Shown here: piece after piece, positions 1-7,952 of the stretch | Position numbering within the stretch: position 1 is the first letter of the stretch | Layout of the letters: every line of letters begins with the position of its first letter | From: Rhodothermales bacterium | Lineage (GTDB): Bacteria; Bacteroidota; Rhodothermia; Rhodothermales; Bin80 | NCBI GenBank assembly: GCA_022821385.1 | Contig: JAJEDR010000072.1 | Location: 1 to 50,378 of the forward strand | DNA: 50,378 nt | Reading direction: 5' to 3' | Notes under the pieces: generated by a model | What the model saw: the letters and a program-made list of their open reading frames with translations, nothing else | Told to the model about the DNA's origin: nothing | Database searches by the model: none | Translations under genes and position numbers: made by a program

Positions 1-1
1 C

Positions 2-1144
2 GTAACTCCCATTGGCGAGGACTCTCTAGCAATTTGTGAGGAAACAGGTTACGCGTCCAACCTGGATGTGGCAAGTTTTCAAAAGATTCCGGAGCCTTCC
101 CATCCACCACAGCCGCTGACCCGCGTTCATACGCCCGGACAAGCCACCATTGCTAAGGTGGCCGATTTCTGTGGGGTGACCACGCGCCAGACTGGCAAGA
201 TGGTCTTCTATATGGGGGATTTTGGAGCCGAGAATCCGCCTAAGCTAATTGCTGCCTGTGTTCGGGGGGATATGGAAATTAACGAACTGCAACTGCGGTA
301 CGCTGTCAAAGCACAAGCCCTGCGCCCTGCTGAAGCCGAGGAAATCGCCTCCGCAGGATGCATACCAGGCTACGCTTCACTGCGAGATATTGATCACACC
401 AAGGCGGTCACCGTCGTAGATGACCTCATCCCTGAATCAGGGAATCTAGTGGTCGGGGCCAATGAACACGACTGGCACTTTACTGGAGCGAACTATGGTC
501 GGGATTTTACCGCCGATATTGTCGCCCCAATTGCGCTCGCCTATGATGGTGCACCAGATCCGATTGATGGTGAACCTATGCGTGTCGTTCGTGGCGTAGA
601 GGTTGGCAATATCTTCCAATTGGGAACCCGGTACAGTGGGAGCATGGGGGCAACTTATACTGACGAAACAGGCGTGGAGCGCCCTATCGTCATGGGATCC
701 TACGGTATTGGGGTCGGACGTGCACTAGCCTGCGTTGCTGAGGAATACAGTGACGACTATGGTATGGATTTACCTGTTTCCGTTGCTCCGTATCACGTAA
801 TTCTGGTCTCCCTGGGACGCTCTGGAGAAGTAAAGGAGAAAGCCGAAGCACTCTATTCTGCGTTGCTCGCAGTCGGCATAGAGGTAATTTACGATGATCG
901 AGAGGTGAGTCCGGGCGTTAAATTCGCGGATGCTGACCTGCTCGGCATGCCGCTCAGATGCACCGTCAGCTCCCGCTCACTGAAGCGTGGAGGAGTAGAG
1001 TTTGGTCGGAGGCGAAGCAAGGATCTTGCGATCATTCCTCTTGAACATGCAGTGGAGAAGATTCAGGAGGAAATCACGAAATGTTTCGATAAGCTGCACC
1101 AGCGACTGGAGCATCTTCCGACCTGGGAATCCCAGCCCAAGTAG
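2..1144 (+). CDS. proS: Proline--tRNA ligase, C-terminal part (5' end outside window)
   Basis: This is the 3' part of prolyl-tRNA synthetase, which charges tRNA-Pro with proline in the cytoplasm. The reading frame is open from base 2, so the gene begins upstream of the window. The first visible residues (GEDSLAICEETGYASN) match the stretch that leads into the inserted YbaK-type editing domain of bacterial ProRS. The editing domain runs to about the VVGANEHDWH region. Motif 3 of the class II catalytic core follows (VMGSYGIGVGRALACVAEE), then the anticodon-binding domain (YHVILVSLG to the end). The domain order is that of the long, E. coli-type enzyme with cis-editing of Ala-tRNA-Pro. The stop is TAG at 1142-1144. 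Family assignment is firm; only the N-terminal catalytic motifs cannot be checked. Confidence 0.96.
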   Translation, partial: VTPIGEDSLAICEETGYASNLDVASFQKIPEPSHPPQPLTRVHTPGQATIAKVADFCGVTTRQTGKMVFYMGDFGAENPPKLIAACVRGDMEINELQLRYAVKAQALRPAEAEEIASAGCIPGYASLRDIDHTKAVTVVDDLIPESGNLVVGANEHDWHFTGANYGRDFTADIVAPIALAYDGAPDPIDGEPMRVVRGVEVGNIFQLGTRYSGSMGATYTDETGVERPIVMGSYGIGVGRALACVAEEYSDDYGMDLPVSVAPYHVILVSLGRSGEVKEKAEALYSALLAVGIEVIYDDREVSPGVKFADADLLGMPLRCTVSSRSLKRGGVEFGRRRSKDLAIIPLEHAVEKIQEEITKCFDKLHQRLEHLPTWESQPK

Positions 1145-1715
1145 TTCATCACTTGACTTCGCCACCCAAAATTACCGGACTAAGCCGTCAATCCTGTTGG
1201 CCTTTTGAACTTTTACGAATTCAACTTGCTTTTAGTATATGTCCAGCGTAGCCACAGCAAGCCTATATTCACAGGTGGGTACGAAAACCACATCGCAGGG
1301 TAACGGGGATATATCCATGACAGAAGCGTACCTGCCCCTGAAGAAGTCACGCTAGTAGTCTGTCAGATTTTCTACTTGAGAAACCCGACGAGTACGAGGG
1401 GCACTTCTGCCTGAACTGCATTTCCGATGTCACGGAACGAACTACCGTCAAAGGCTCCCCCACCACAACTGGACCCACACTATGCCCGCCACACAGGATC
1501 ATACCATCATCTACGTTGCCAATCACCCCAATGGAAATAACCGGTACATGACCTGTAGTGAAATGGTCGTTAATGACAACACCCGCGAATGCTAGAGATT
1601 GCACATACCTACCAGCCGAATGAGCGAGATTTCATGGGGCCCTGTCGGATGTCGGCGGATCAGGTTCCGGTGATTGCCGCAAGCCAAATGCTACTGCCTG
1701 AGATCGGATCGACAG
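1145..1715. other. 571-bp gap between proS and the propeller gene
   Basis: No complete gene is recognisable here. The only notable reading frame is an 85-codon minus-strand frame (1347-1604), listed separately as a possible gene remnant. I see no tRNA, terminator with a T-run, or clear promoter. The gap is long for this gene-dense window, which fits decay of an older gene, but that is inference. Confidence 0.5.
1347..1604 (-). pseudogene. Possible remnant of an unrecognised gene
   Basis: An 85-codon frame opens with GTG and reads partly like a folded protein: alternating hydrophobic and glycine-rich stretches such as VVINDHFTTGHVPVISIGV and DDGMILCGGHSVGPVVVGEP. The last 25 residues lose this character. 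I cannot assign a family. It could be a decayed 3' fragment of a gene, a small real gene, or chance. The upstream sequence has only a weak purine stretch (GGTAGGT) as a ribosome site. It lies downstream of, and on the same strand as, the propeller gene that ends at 1716. Confidence 0.2.
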
Positions 1716-3068
1716 TCACCGTCCTCCGGCCGACAGCCTCTGGACTACCACACTGGGCACATCAAACTCGTCGCATTCAACGTAGGCCGCCAACCCGTTC
1801 GGACCGAAGGCGTCCGGCATTTTCGAAGCACCAGCGGGGTACGTGCCCGCGTACTCGCCATCAGAACTCAGGAGATCAATTGGCCCGTCGTCAAGAAGTC
1901 TTTCACCTTGACGCATCACCCAGATCCGGCCATCCCAGGTAGTCTGCAATCTTGAAAGGACAGGTATCTCGGGATAGAAGGGTTGAACCTTGCCGGATTC
2001 CTCCGCCGATTCCAAGAAGGCCTGTACTAATCCCGGATCGCGACCGACGCCGTCACCTCGAACAGAAGTTGAAGTGCTTTTCCCTCCACCCTTGCACCTT
2101 CTACGCGCCGCTTTTTGTTCTTCCTTCACCCGCTTGTACTCCCTTTCGATCCGCGCCGTCACCGGTATAGGCTGAACGGGACGCGTAATCGTTTGAACGA
2201 TCCCGCTTCCGTCCGCCGCGACGATCTTGAGGACATAGGCCGAGGAATCGGAGTACACGATTCCGCCGTCCGGGAGCAGTGCCATCAAAAGTTGCGGTTC
2301 AAAGGTACGGGGACGGGCGACACCCAAGGCTCCGTGCTGGCCGTTGGGAGAATCGCTGCGCTGCGGCTGCCACGCTTTGACCACGGTGTCGACACGTGCG
2401 TCTTCGCCATCAAGGCCATGACGGGCGATGATTCGAACGGGGGTCCGGTTACTACCAAAGTCGCTGATACTCATTTCATCTGCAATTGTATAGACAGCCC
2501 CTCCACGAGGATCTACCTGTATGGGCGTTGAGACCGTAACCGTGATCGTCACGCCACCAACGGTTCTCTCTGTGGTTCCTGCCCCGCTGCGGACCATTCG
2601 CACGAATTGACCGGATGCGTCGAAAACCTTATAGGCCAAGTGGTCTTTGTCCCGTACAATCGTTGTTCCGTCGCGCGTTACCGCATAGCCATCGGGGTGT
2701 CGAAATTCGCCGGGTCCCTCACCGCTGGCCCCAAACTCGCGCACGAAACCTCCAGAAGGATCGAACACCAAGACGCGCAGGCTCGGAAACAGGCGGCTTC
2801 CGCCATCATCAAACACATAGAGATTGCCGCGCTCATCAAACGCCACATGTTCTACTTTTGCGAACATTTCCCAAGGTTCCCCCTCCACGACTCCGACTCG
2901 GTACGCCTCCTCAAACTCAGGTTCAATGTGGATATCCCGGCTAGGAAGTTCAATGACTTCTTGAGCTTGGAGACCCGGAGAACCAAGGCACAGCATGACC
3001 CCAGCGGCCAGCCATGGAATACTTGGAGTTGTCAGGTTGGGAAGGAACTGAAACATGTTTTTGAGCAT
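1716..3068 (-). CDS. Exported six-bladed beta-propeller (NHL-like) protein
   Basis: A 450-residue exported protein of the 6-bladed beta-propeller type common in Bacteroidota and Rhodothermota. Its biochemical role is unknown; such proteins usually bind ligands or partners outside the inner membrane. The N-terminus has a signal peptide with the hydrophobic core [12 protein letters not shown] and likely cleavage after GLQAQ, about residue 36. Blade repeats follow, each with a turn of the form [25 protein letters not shown], or [13 protein letters not shown] and then [13 protein letters not shown]. The phrase [16 protein letters not shown] is typical of NHL-like propellers. A basic insert near residues 310-335 interrupts the blades. 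The gene stands alone behind thrS on the same strand, with a 568-bp gap. The ATG at 3068 gives a proper signal peptide. Confident in fold, not in function. Confidence 0.8.
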   Translation of the reverse strand: MLKNMFQFLPNLTTPSIPWLAAGVMLCLGSPGLQAQEVIELPSRDIHIEPEFEEAYRVGVVEGEPWEMFAKVEHVAFDERGNLYVFDDGGSRLFPSLRVLVFDPSGGFVREFGASGEGPGEFRHPDGYAVTRDGTTIVRDKDHLAYKVFDASGQFVRMVRSGAGTTERTVGGVTITVTVSTPIQVDPRGGAVYTIADEMSISDFGSNRTPVRIIARHGLDGEDARVDTVVKAWQPQRSDSPNGQHGALGVARPRTFEPQLLMALLPDGGIVYSDSSAYVLKIVAADGSGIVQTITRPVQPIPVTARIEREYKRVKEEQKAARRRCKGGGKSTSTSVRGDGVGRDPGLVQAFLESAEESGKVQPFYPEIPVLSRLQTTWDGRIWVMRQGERLLDDGPIDLLSSDGEYAGTYPAGASKMPDAFGPNGLAAYVECDEFDVPSVVVQRLSAGGR

Positions 3069-3636
3069 CCGAGTGACGTCCGTGCGAGAATCCTGAATTT
3101 AAAAATACGGGAAGTCTTTTGCAAAACCACATTCTATAAGGTTGAACACAGTGTAGTTCGACCGCATGAATTCGGTTAACGACCCCGGACTCCGTGAGAC
3201 TAACGCCCCTACGTGTATCTTCAGACGAGATTGACGTTTCCATTCGACATCAAACGGGAAGTTCAGTCCTAGTATTTTCGAACAATCTCCCGAGGAAGTC
3301 AGGAATGCCCTAGGTGGTCATGCAATCCTATTGTGGTACTCATTCATGCATATTCACGTCGCCTATGAATGAAATTCTCCAAAGTCTGAATGTAGGCCAT
3401 CCCCCTTCAGTTTTGCGCTGCCGCAAAATTGAAGGGGCAAGTTCAGAAATCCATTCACTGTGAAGATATTGCAGTAAACACACAGAATTGGCAACTGTAT
3501 CCTATGAGCCACCCCAATTTCTCAACGGAAAATAAAGCCATTAGCTGGGAATTTCCGATAGAACGGAACCTGTATCCACGATAAATATCACGCTGGAATC
3601 CACGGATACCTAATCCTGGTCCCTTTCTTTGAGAGC
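3069..3636. other. 568-bp gap between thrS and the propeller gene
   Basis: No credible gene. It contains one strong inverted repeat at 3402-3437, listed separately. The 5' untranslated region and promoter of the minus-strand propeller gene should lie near 3069-3200, but I cannot pick out a convincing promoter. Short frames on both strands have no protein-like composition. Confidence 0.5.
3402..3437. repeat. Inverted repeat, 16-bp arms, 4-nt loop
   Basis: The arms CCCCTTCAGTTTTGCG (3402-3417) and CGCAAAATTGAAGGGG (3422-3437) pair over 16 positions with one G-U type mismatch, around a CTGC loop. It lies 200 bp past the thrS stop on the strand in which thrS is read. No T-run follows the stem on either strand, so it is not a textbook intrinsic terminator. 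It may end or stabilise the thrS transcript, or be a dispersed palindromic element. Confidence 0.6.
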
Positions 3637-5448
3637 TCAGACGAGATCTCCTCTAATGTTTGGAGAACGATCTTTCTGAATTGAATCCAGAAACGAATCC
3701 AGCGTCATACCACCCAGGTTTTCGCCGGAGCGTGCACGTACTGTGATTGTCTTCCCGTCTGCTTCACGAGCTCCAAGAACAACCATATAGGGCACCTTCA
3801 AAAGCTCCGCCTCCCGGATCTTATAACCGATCTTTTCACTGCGCACATCCAGTGTTGCGCGTAACCCCTCTGACTGAAGCCTGGCATGCACTTCGCCGGC
3901 GTAATCCGCGAATCGCTCAGAAATTGACATTACCCGCACCTGCTCCGGTGCCAGCCATAGAGGAAATACCCCCGCACAATGCTCAATCAAGACTCCAATA
4001 AACCGCTCCAGTGAACCAAACGGTGCTCGATGAATCATAGCTGGGCGATGACGTTCGTCATCTGCCCCTGTATACCAGAGGTCGAAACGCTCGGGTAAGT
4101 TATAATCCAGTTGGACCGTGCCTAATTGCCATTGCCGTCCGAGCGCATCCCGAACCATAAAATCAATCTTCGGGCCATAAAAGGCCGCCTCCCCGAGCTC
4201 CTCATGGACTTCCAAATTCATCTCACGCATAACCTTTCGCATCGAATCCTCGGCAGCTTCCCAGACCTCCACTGTACCTGTGTACTTCTCATGATTATGG
4301 GGATCGCGTAGGGATAACTGCGCACTGTAATCCTGGAAATCCAATGCACCCAACACCTGAAGTGCAAGATCTACGCAATCTCGGACCTCCTCTTCAACTT
4401 GGTCGTGCCGGCAAAAAATATGCGCGTCATCTACAGTAAAACCACGTACACGTGTCAAGCCACCTAGCTCGCCCGTTTGCTCATATCGGTAAACCTGTCC
4501 AAATTCCGCCAGCTTTACAGGCAATTCCCGATAGCTGCGCCGCTTATGCGCATAAACTTGAATATGATGTGGACAGTTCATTGGTCTGAGCAGGTAGCCA
4601 TCCACGCCATGTGAGCTCATCGGCGGAAACTGACTCTCACTGTAATACGGGTAGTGCCCACTGGTTCGGTAAAGATCAAGGTGCCCTATATGCGGAGTGA
4701 TCACTGGTTCATAGCCACGTCGAAGTTGTTCCTCGCGTAAAAAACTCACTAACGTTTCCCGAAGTGTGGTCCCCGCCGGAAGCCATAGTGGCAGTCCCGG
4801 CCCGACCTTCTCGCTGAACATGAATAACTCCAACTTCTTTCCCAGGACCCGATGGTCTCTGGCACGAGCCTGCTCCAGACGGTCCAGGTACTCCTGCAGC
4901 TGCGTGCGATTCTTCCATGCCGTACCATAGATGCGAATTAATTGTGCTCTCTCTGCATCTCCCCGCCAATAAGCCCCCGCAATGCTTAACAGCTTGATCC
5001 CGTTGGGTTTAAGGTACCCGGTGTGGGGAACATGCGGCCCCCTGCAAAGATCAACAAAGGGCCCCTGCTGATAGACTGTCAAAGGTGTAACTGCGTCCTG
5101 AGCCGCCAATTCTTCAATCAGTTCAATCTTGTAAGGATTGTCTGCAAAAAGTACACGGGCTTCGTCCAGTGCTACTTCACGGATCTCAAAACGATGCCGT
5201 TCTTTAATAATCGCCCGCATTCGATCCTCAATCCAAGACAGATCCTCTTCATGCGGAGGAGACGACATCTCAAAGTCATAGTAGAAACGATCCTCAATTG
5301 GCGGTCCAATGGTAGGCTTTGCTTCCGGAAACCGCTCCAGTACGGCCTGCGCCATAACATGCGCAGCCGAATGACGTATTTTGTAGAGTTTGGGATCGTA
5401 ATCCTCCGGTATGTACGTTTCGGCACGCCGCAAAAGCTCCTCAACCAT
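3637..5448 (-). CDS. thrS: Threonine--tRNA ligase, apparently without a TGS domain
   Basis: Threonyl-tRNA synthetase charges tRNA-Thr and edits mischarged Ser-tRNA-Thr. The editing domain starts almost at once: HSAAHVMAQAV holds the HxxxH pair and PFVDLCRGPH the later cysteine. The class II core follows: GPGLPLWLPAGTTLRETL (motif 1), YRYEQTGELGGLTRVRGF (motif 2) and HRAPFGSLERFIGVLIEH (motif 3). The zinc ligands are visible as MNCPHH, DDAHIF and IHRAPFGS. The C-terminus is the anticodon-binding domain. I start it at the ATG at 5448 (603 residues). The frame is open to 5859, but that extension is antisense to the neighbouring gene and reads like non-coding sequence. With this start the usual N-terminal TGS domain of about 60 residues is missing. 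The gene is divergent from the fusion gene at 5515, with 66 bp between starts. Confidence 0.96.
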   Translation of the reverse strand: MVEELLRRAETYIPEDYDPKLYKIRHSAAHVMAQAVLERFPEAKPTIGPPIEDRFYYDFEMSSPPHEEDLSWIEDRMRAIIKERHRFEIREVALDEARVLFADNPYKIELIEELAAQDAVTPLTVYQQGPFVDLCRGPHVPHTGYLKPNGIKLLSIAGAYWRGDAERAQLIRIYGTAWKNRTQLQEYLDRLEQARARDHRVLGKKLELFMFSEKVGPGLPLWLPAGTTLRETLVSFLREEQLRRGYEPVITPHIGHLDLYRTSGHYPYYSESQFPPMSSHGVDGYLLRPMNCPHHIQVYAHKRRSYRELPVKLAEFGQVYRYEQTGELGGLTRVRGFTVDDAHIFCRHDQVEEEVRDCVDLALQVLGALDFQDYSAQLSLRDPHNHEKYTGTVEVWEAAEDSMRKVMREMNLEVHEELGEAAFYGPKIDFMVRDALGRQWQLGTVQLDYNLPERFDLWYTGADDERHRPAMIHRAPFGSLERFIGVLIEHCAGVFPLWLAPEQVRVMSISERFADYAGEVHARLQSEGLRATLDVRSEKIGYKIREAELLKVPYMVVLGAREADGKTITVRARSGENLGGMTLDSFLDSIQKDRSPNIRGDLV

Positions 5449-5514
5449 GCTTAAACAAGAATTATTGTTGGGCAACCGAGGAACACGCGTATATGTGCAA
5501 GGTGTTCCATTAGC

Positions 5515-7191
5515 ATGACTGCCAGCGATATTCAGGAACTGTTGGCGAGCATGGGAAACCCCGTGAAAGCGGCGCATGCTCAGCGCTTCTTCAAAACCGG
5601 TCCCGGAGAATACGGTGAGGGAGATATCTTTCGTGGAATTCGTGTGCCCGAGCTGCGAAGGATCGCGCAGAACTGGAAGAAGGTTGCGCTTGATGAAATG
5701 CTGGTGTTGTTGCGGTCTGATTATCACGAGGACCGATTCGTAGCCCTGTGCCTTCTCGTTCACGCGTTCAAGCGCGGTAATCAGTATAGAGTATACAACG
5801 CATACCTTGAGCACACCTGCTTTGTTAACAACTGGGATCTGGTTGACACAAGTGCACACAAGATCCTGGGGCCCTATCTCTTCAAGCGCCCGCGAACACC
5901 CTTATATACCCTCGCCCGTAGTGACAACCTGTGGGAGCGCCGTATCGCCATCGTCTCTACGTACTATTTCATTAAGCGGGATCAGTACAACGACACACTT
6001 GCACTTTCAGATGTTTTGGCACACGATCAGGAAGATTTGATCCACAAGGCCTGCGGCTGGATGCTTCGTGAGGTTGGCAAACGCGATGAGTCTGTACTTG
6101 CAGCATTCCTGGATGACCCGACCGTAGTCTTACCACGCACTGCCCTACGCTACGCAATTGAGCGGTTTGACCAACCTGTGAGGAGAGCCTATCTGGCCAA
6201 ACGGGCTGATAACACCACTCAATACCACGTCACTGCGTGGCGGGCTTATCGGTACGTAATGGACGCGGCAAATCGACTGAAAGGTGACGTGGTTGAAACC
6301 AAAGCTTTGCGGTCGAAAGAACTCGGAAAAGACTTCGGAGCAACAGTTTTCCTCAAACTCGAAAATGAACAGCATACCGGATCCTTCAAATACCGGGGAG
6401 CCCTGAACAAACTCATGTCGCTGAATGAACCAATTCACCCCCCGGTTGCGGCGTCTACAGGTAATCACGGCCTTGCGGTATCTCGTGTTCTGAAGGATTT
6501 TGGTATAAAGGGAACGATCTATCTGCCCGTCACGACCGAAGAGCATAAGAGCGAAGCGCTCCGCGAGGGAGTTGCGGACCTCGTTTTCGGTGGAGATGAC
6601 GGGATCGACGCAGAAAGAGAGGCTCGACGCGTGGCAGAGCAGGAAGGGCGCGTGTTTATCTCCCCGTATAACGATTGGCAGATCATAGCAGGTCAGGGGA
6701 CTGTTGGGGTTGAACTATTGCGTCAGGCAGGATCCCTGGATTATGTCTTCGTTGCTGTGGGAGGCGGCGGCCTGATAAGCGGATTGGCACTTGTACTGAA
6801 AACCCATCTTCCAGCTATCAAGGTTATCGGGTGCTCACCTGCAAGATCCAACGTAATGCAGGCGTCTGTTGAGGCCGGAAGCATCGTTGAGCAGCCTGCA
6901 CAGCCTACTCTCTCCGATGGCACAGCCGGCCAAATTGAACCTGATTCCATTACCCTCCCGCTGTGCACGGATTTGGTGGACGAATGGGTGACGGCTACGG
7001 AAGAGGAGATTGCCGACGCCATGCGTCGGGTCCACCACGAGCACGGTATAAAAATTGAGGGTGCCGCAGGAGTCGCAGTTGCCTGTTTTCTGGGATACAA
7101 GGAGAATTTGACCAAAAAGCGGCTTGCAGTGATCATCTGCGGTGGCAATATATCCGACGAGAAATTCCAGACTGTACTTGATCAGACCTGA
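5515..7191 (+). CDS. AlkD-type DNA alkylation repair domain fused to threonine/serine dehydratase
   Basis: One 558-residue frame encodes two enzymes that are normally separate. Residues 1-230 are an AlkD-like HEAT-repeat DNA glycosylase: GIRVPELRRIA, NNWDLVDTSAHKILG (W107, D111), LWERRIAIVSTYYFIK (R142/R143) and KACGWMLREVGKRD (W182) match the positions lining the AlkD lesion pocket. Residues 240-558 are a fold-type II PLP enzyme of the threonine dehydratase/serine racemase group. They contain TGSFKYRGALNK with the Schiff-base lysine K292, ASTGNHGLAVS, and the phosphate loop VGGGGLISGL (415-424). There is no C-terminal regulatory ACT domain, as in the catabolic or short type. The joint, about residues 228-245, has no stop. 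An in-frame ATG (codon 249, at 6259) could let the second enzyme be made separately. Start ATG 5515; no clear ribosome site. A sequencing or assembly join cannot be excluded. Confidence 0.85.
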   Translation: MTASDIQELLASMGNPVKAAHAQRFFKTGPGEYGEGDIFRGIRVPELRRIAQNWKKVALDEMLVLLRSDYHEDRFVALCLLVHAFKRGNQYRVYNAYLEHTCFVNNWDLVDTSAHKILGPYLFKRPRTPLYTLARSDNLWERRIAIVSTYYFIKRDQYNDTLALSDVLAHDQEDLIHKACGWMLREVGKRDESVLAAFLDDPTVVLPRTALRYAIERFDQPVRRAYLAKRADNTTQYHVTAWRAYRYVMDAANRLKGDVVETKALRSKELGKDFGATVFLKLENEQHTGSFKYRGALNKLMSLNEPIHPPVAASTGNHGLAVSRVLKDFGIKGTIYLPVTTEEHKSEALREGVADLVFGGDDGIDAEREARRVAEQEGRVFISPYNDWQIIAGQGTVGVELLRQAGSLDYVFVAVGGGGLISGLALVLKTHLPAIKVIGCSPARSNVMQASVEAGSIVEQPAQPTLSDGTAGQIEPDSITLPLCTDLVDEWVTATEEEIADAMRRVHHEHGIKIEGAAGVAVACFLGYKENLTKKRLAVIICGGNISDEKFQTVLDQT

Positions 7192-7415
7192 TTGACCGGT
7201 GGATGCCTCCAATGGGAAAAATAGTTCATTGCTTGAAAGCCTCCGGGAACATCTGGCAAACCAACGGAATGTTACCAGACTCGCCGGGATGGTTGCCTCT
7301 CCCATCATACATGAGGCATCTGGCGAAAAAGCTCAAAATGTGAATCAGAGTCCGATACTGCGGCTATCACTACCCTTCAACATCACTGATACCAGGTTTT
7401 TCAACGTACGCTGAC

Positions 7416-7946
7416 ATGCGAACCAGACTACACCTCATTCTCCTAATCGCTCTCATCACGGGTATTGTTCATGGTCAGGAACTGAGTCCTGAACAACGCC
7501 TGGATGAGCTAGGCATTCAGTTGCCCGATCCACCTGCCCCCGTGGCCAACTATGTGCGGGCAGTGCAAACCGGCAATCTTGTCTTTCTTGCTGGACATGG
7601 CCCCTACTTGCCTAATGGCCAATACATCACGGGTAAACTGGGGCGGGACCTTACACTTGTAGAAGGGTACGCAGCTGCCAGGCAAACAGGGATCGCTCTC
7701 CTAGCCTCACTGAAGCAGGAGATCGGTGACTTGGGTCGGGTTACACGTATTGTCATGGTCAATGGCATGGTCAATGCAACACCGGACTACACCGAGCACC
7801 CGAACGTCATCAACGGCTGTTCAGATTTGCTCGTAGAAGTGTTCGGCCCCGAAATCGGGAAGCATGCCCGGGCAGCCGTCGGGATGAATTCCCTCCCGAT
7901 TGGGATCGCCGTGGAAATAGAAATGATCGTAGAGGTGCGGGAGTAG
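7416..7946 (+). CDS. Exported RidA/YjgF family protein
   Basis: A 176-residue RidA-family protein. Classic RidA hydrolyses reactive enamine/imine intermediates, such as 2-aminoacrylate released by threonine/serine dehydratases. Here the fold is preceded by a signal peptide (LHLILLIALITGIVHG, likely cleavage before QELSPEQ, about residue 21). The protein should therefore act outside the cytoplasm, where those intermediates are not known to form. Family features include FLAGHGPYLPNG, VEGYAAARQTGIALLASLK, VNATPDYTEHPNVINGCSD and GKHARAAVGMNSLPIG, with the arginine that binds the substrate carboxylate in RidA proteins. It resembles the longer RidA-like subgroup of about 150 residues rather than the 128-residue archetype. 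It lies 224 bp behind the dehydratase fusion on the same strand. It converges with the subtilisin gene, with six bases between the stops. Confidence 0.85.
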   Translation: MRTRLHLILLIALITGIVHGQELSPEQRLDELGIQLPDPPAPVANYVRAVQTGNLVFLAGHGPYLPNGQYITGKLGRDLTLVEGYAAARQTGIALLASLKQEIGDLGRVTRIVMVNGMVNATPDYTEHPNVINGCSDLLVEVFGPEIGKHARAAVGMNSLPIGIAVEIEMIVEVRE

Positions 7947-7952
7947 ATCCGA

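Noticed and set aside
2607-3179. 190-codon plus-strand frame opposite the propeller gene
   Set aside because: It mirrors the propeller coding strand, is rich in Arg, His and Pro as shadow frames are, and lacks any domain; the minus strand has a signal peptide and clear repeats.
5449-5859. N-terminal extension of thrS by 137 codons in an open frame
   Set aside because: It lies antisense to the well-conserved AlkD domain on the other strand, has no TGS-like or other protein character, and homology begins at MVEELLRRAE.
7199-7414. 71-codon frame ending one base before the RidA-family start
   Set aside because: The arrangement looks like coupling, but the start is GTG without a ribosome site and the composition is not convincing. 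I treat it as intergenic, with some doubt.
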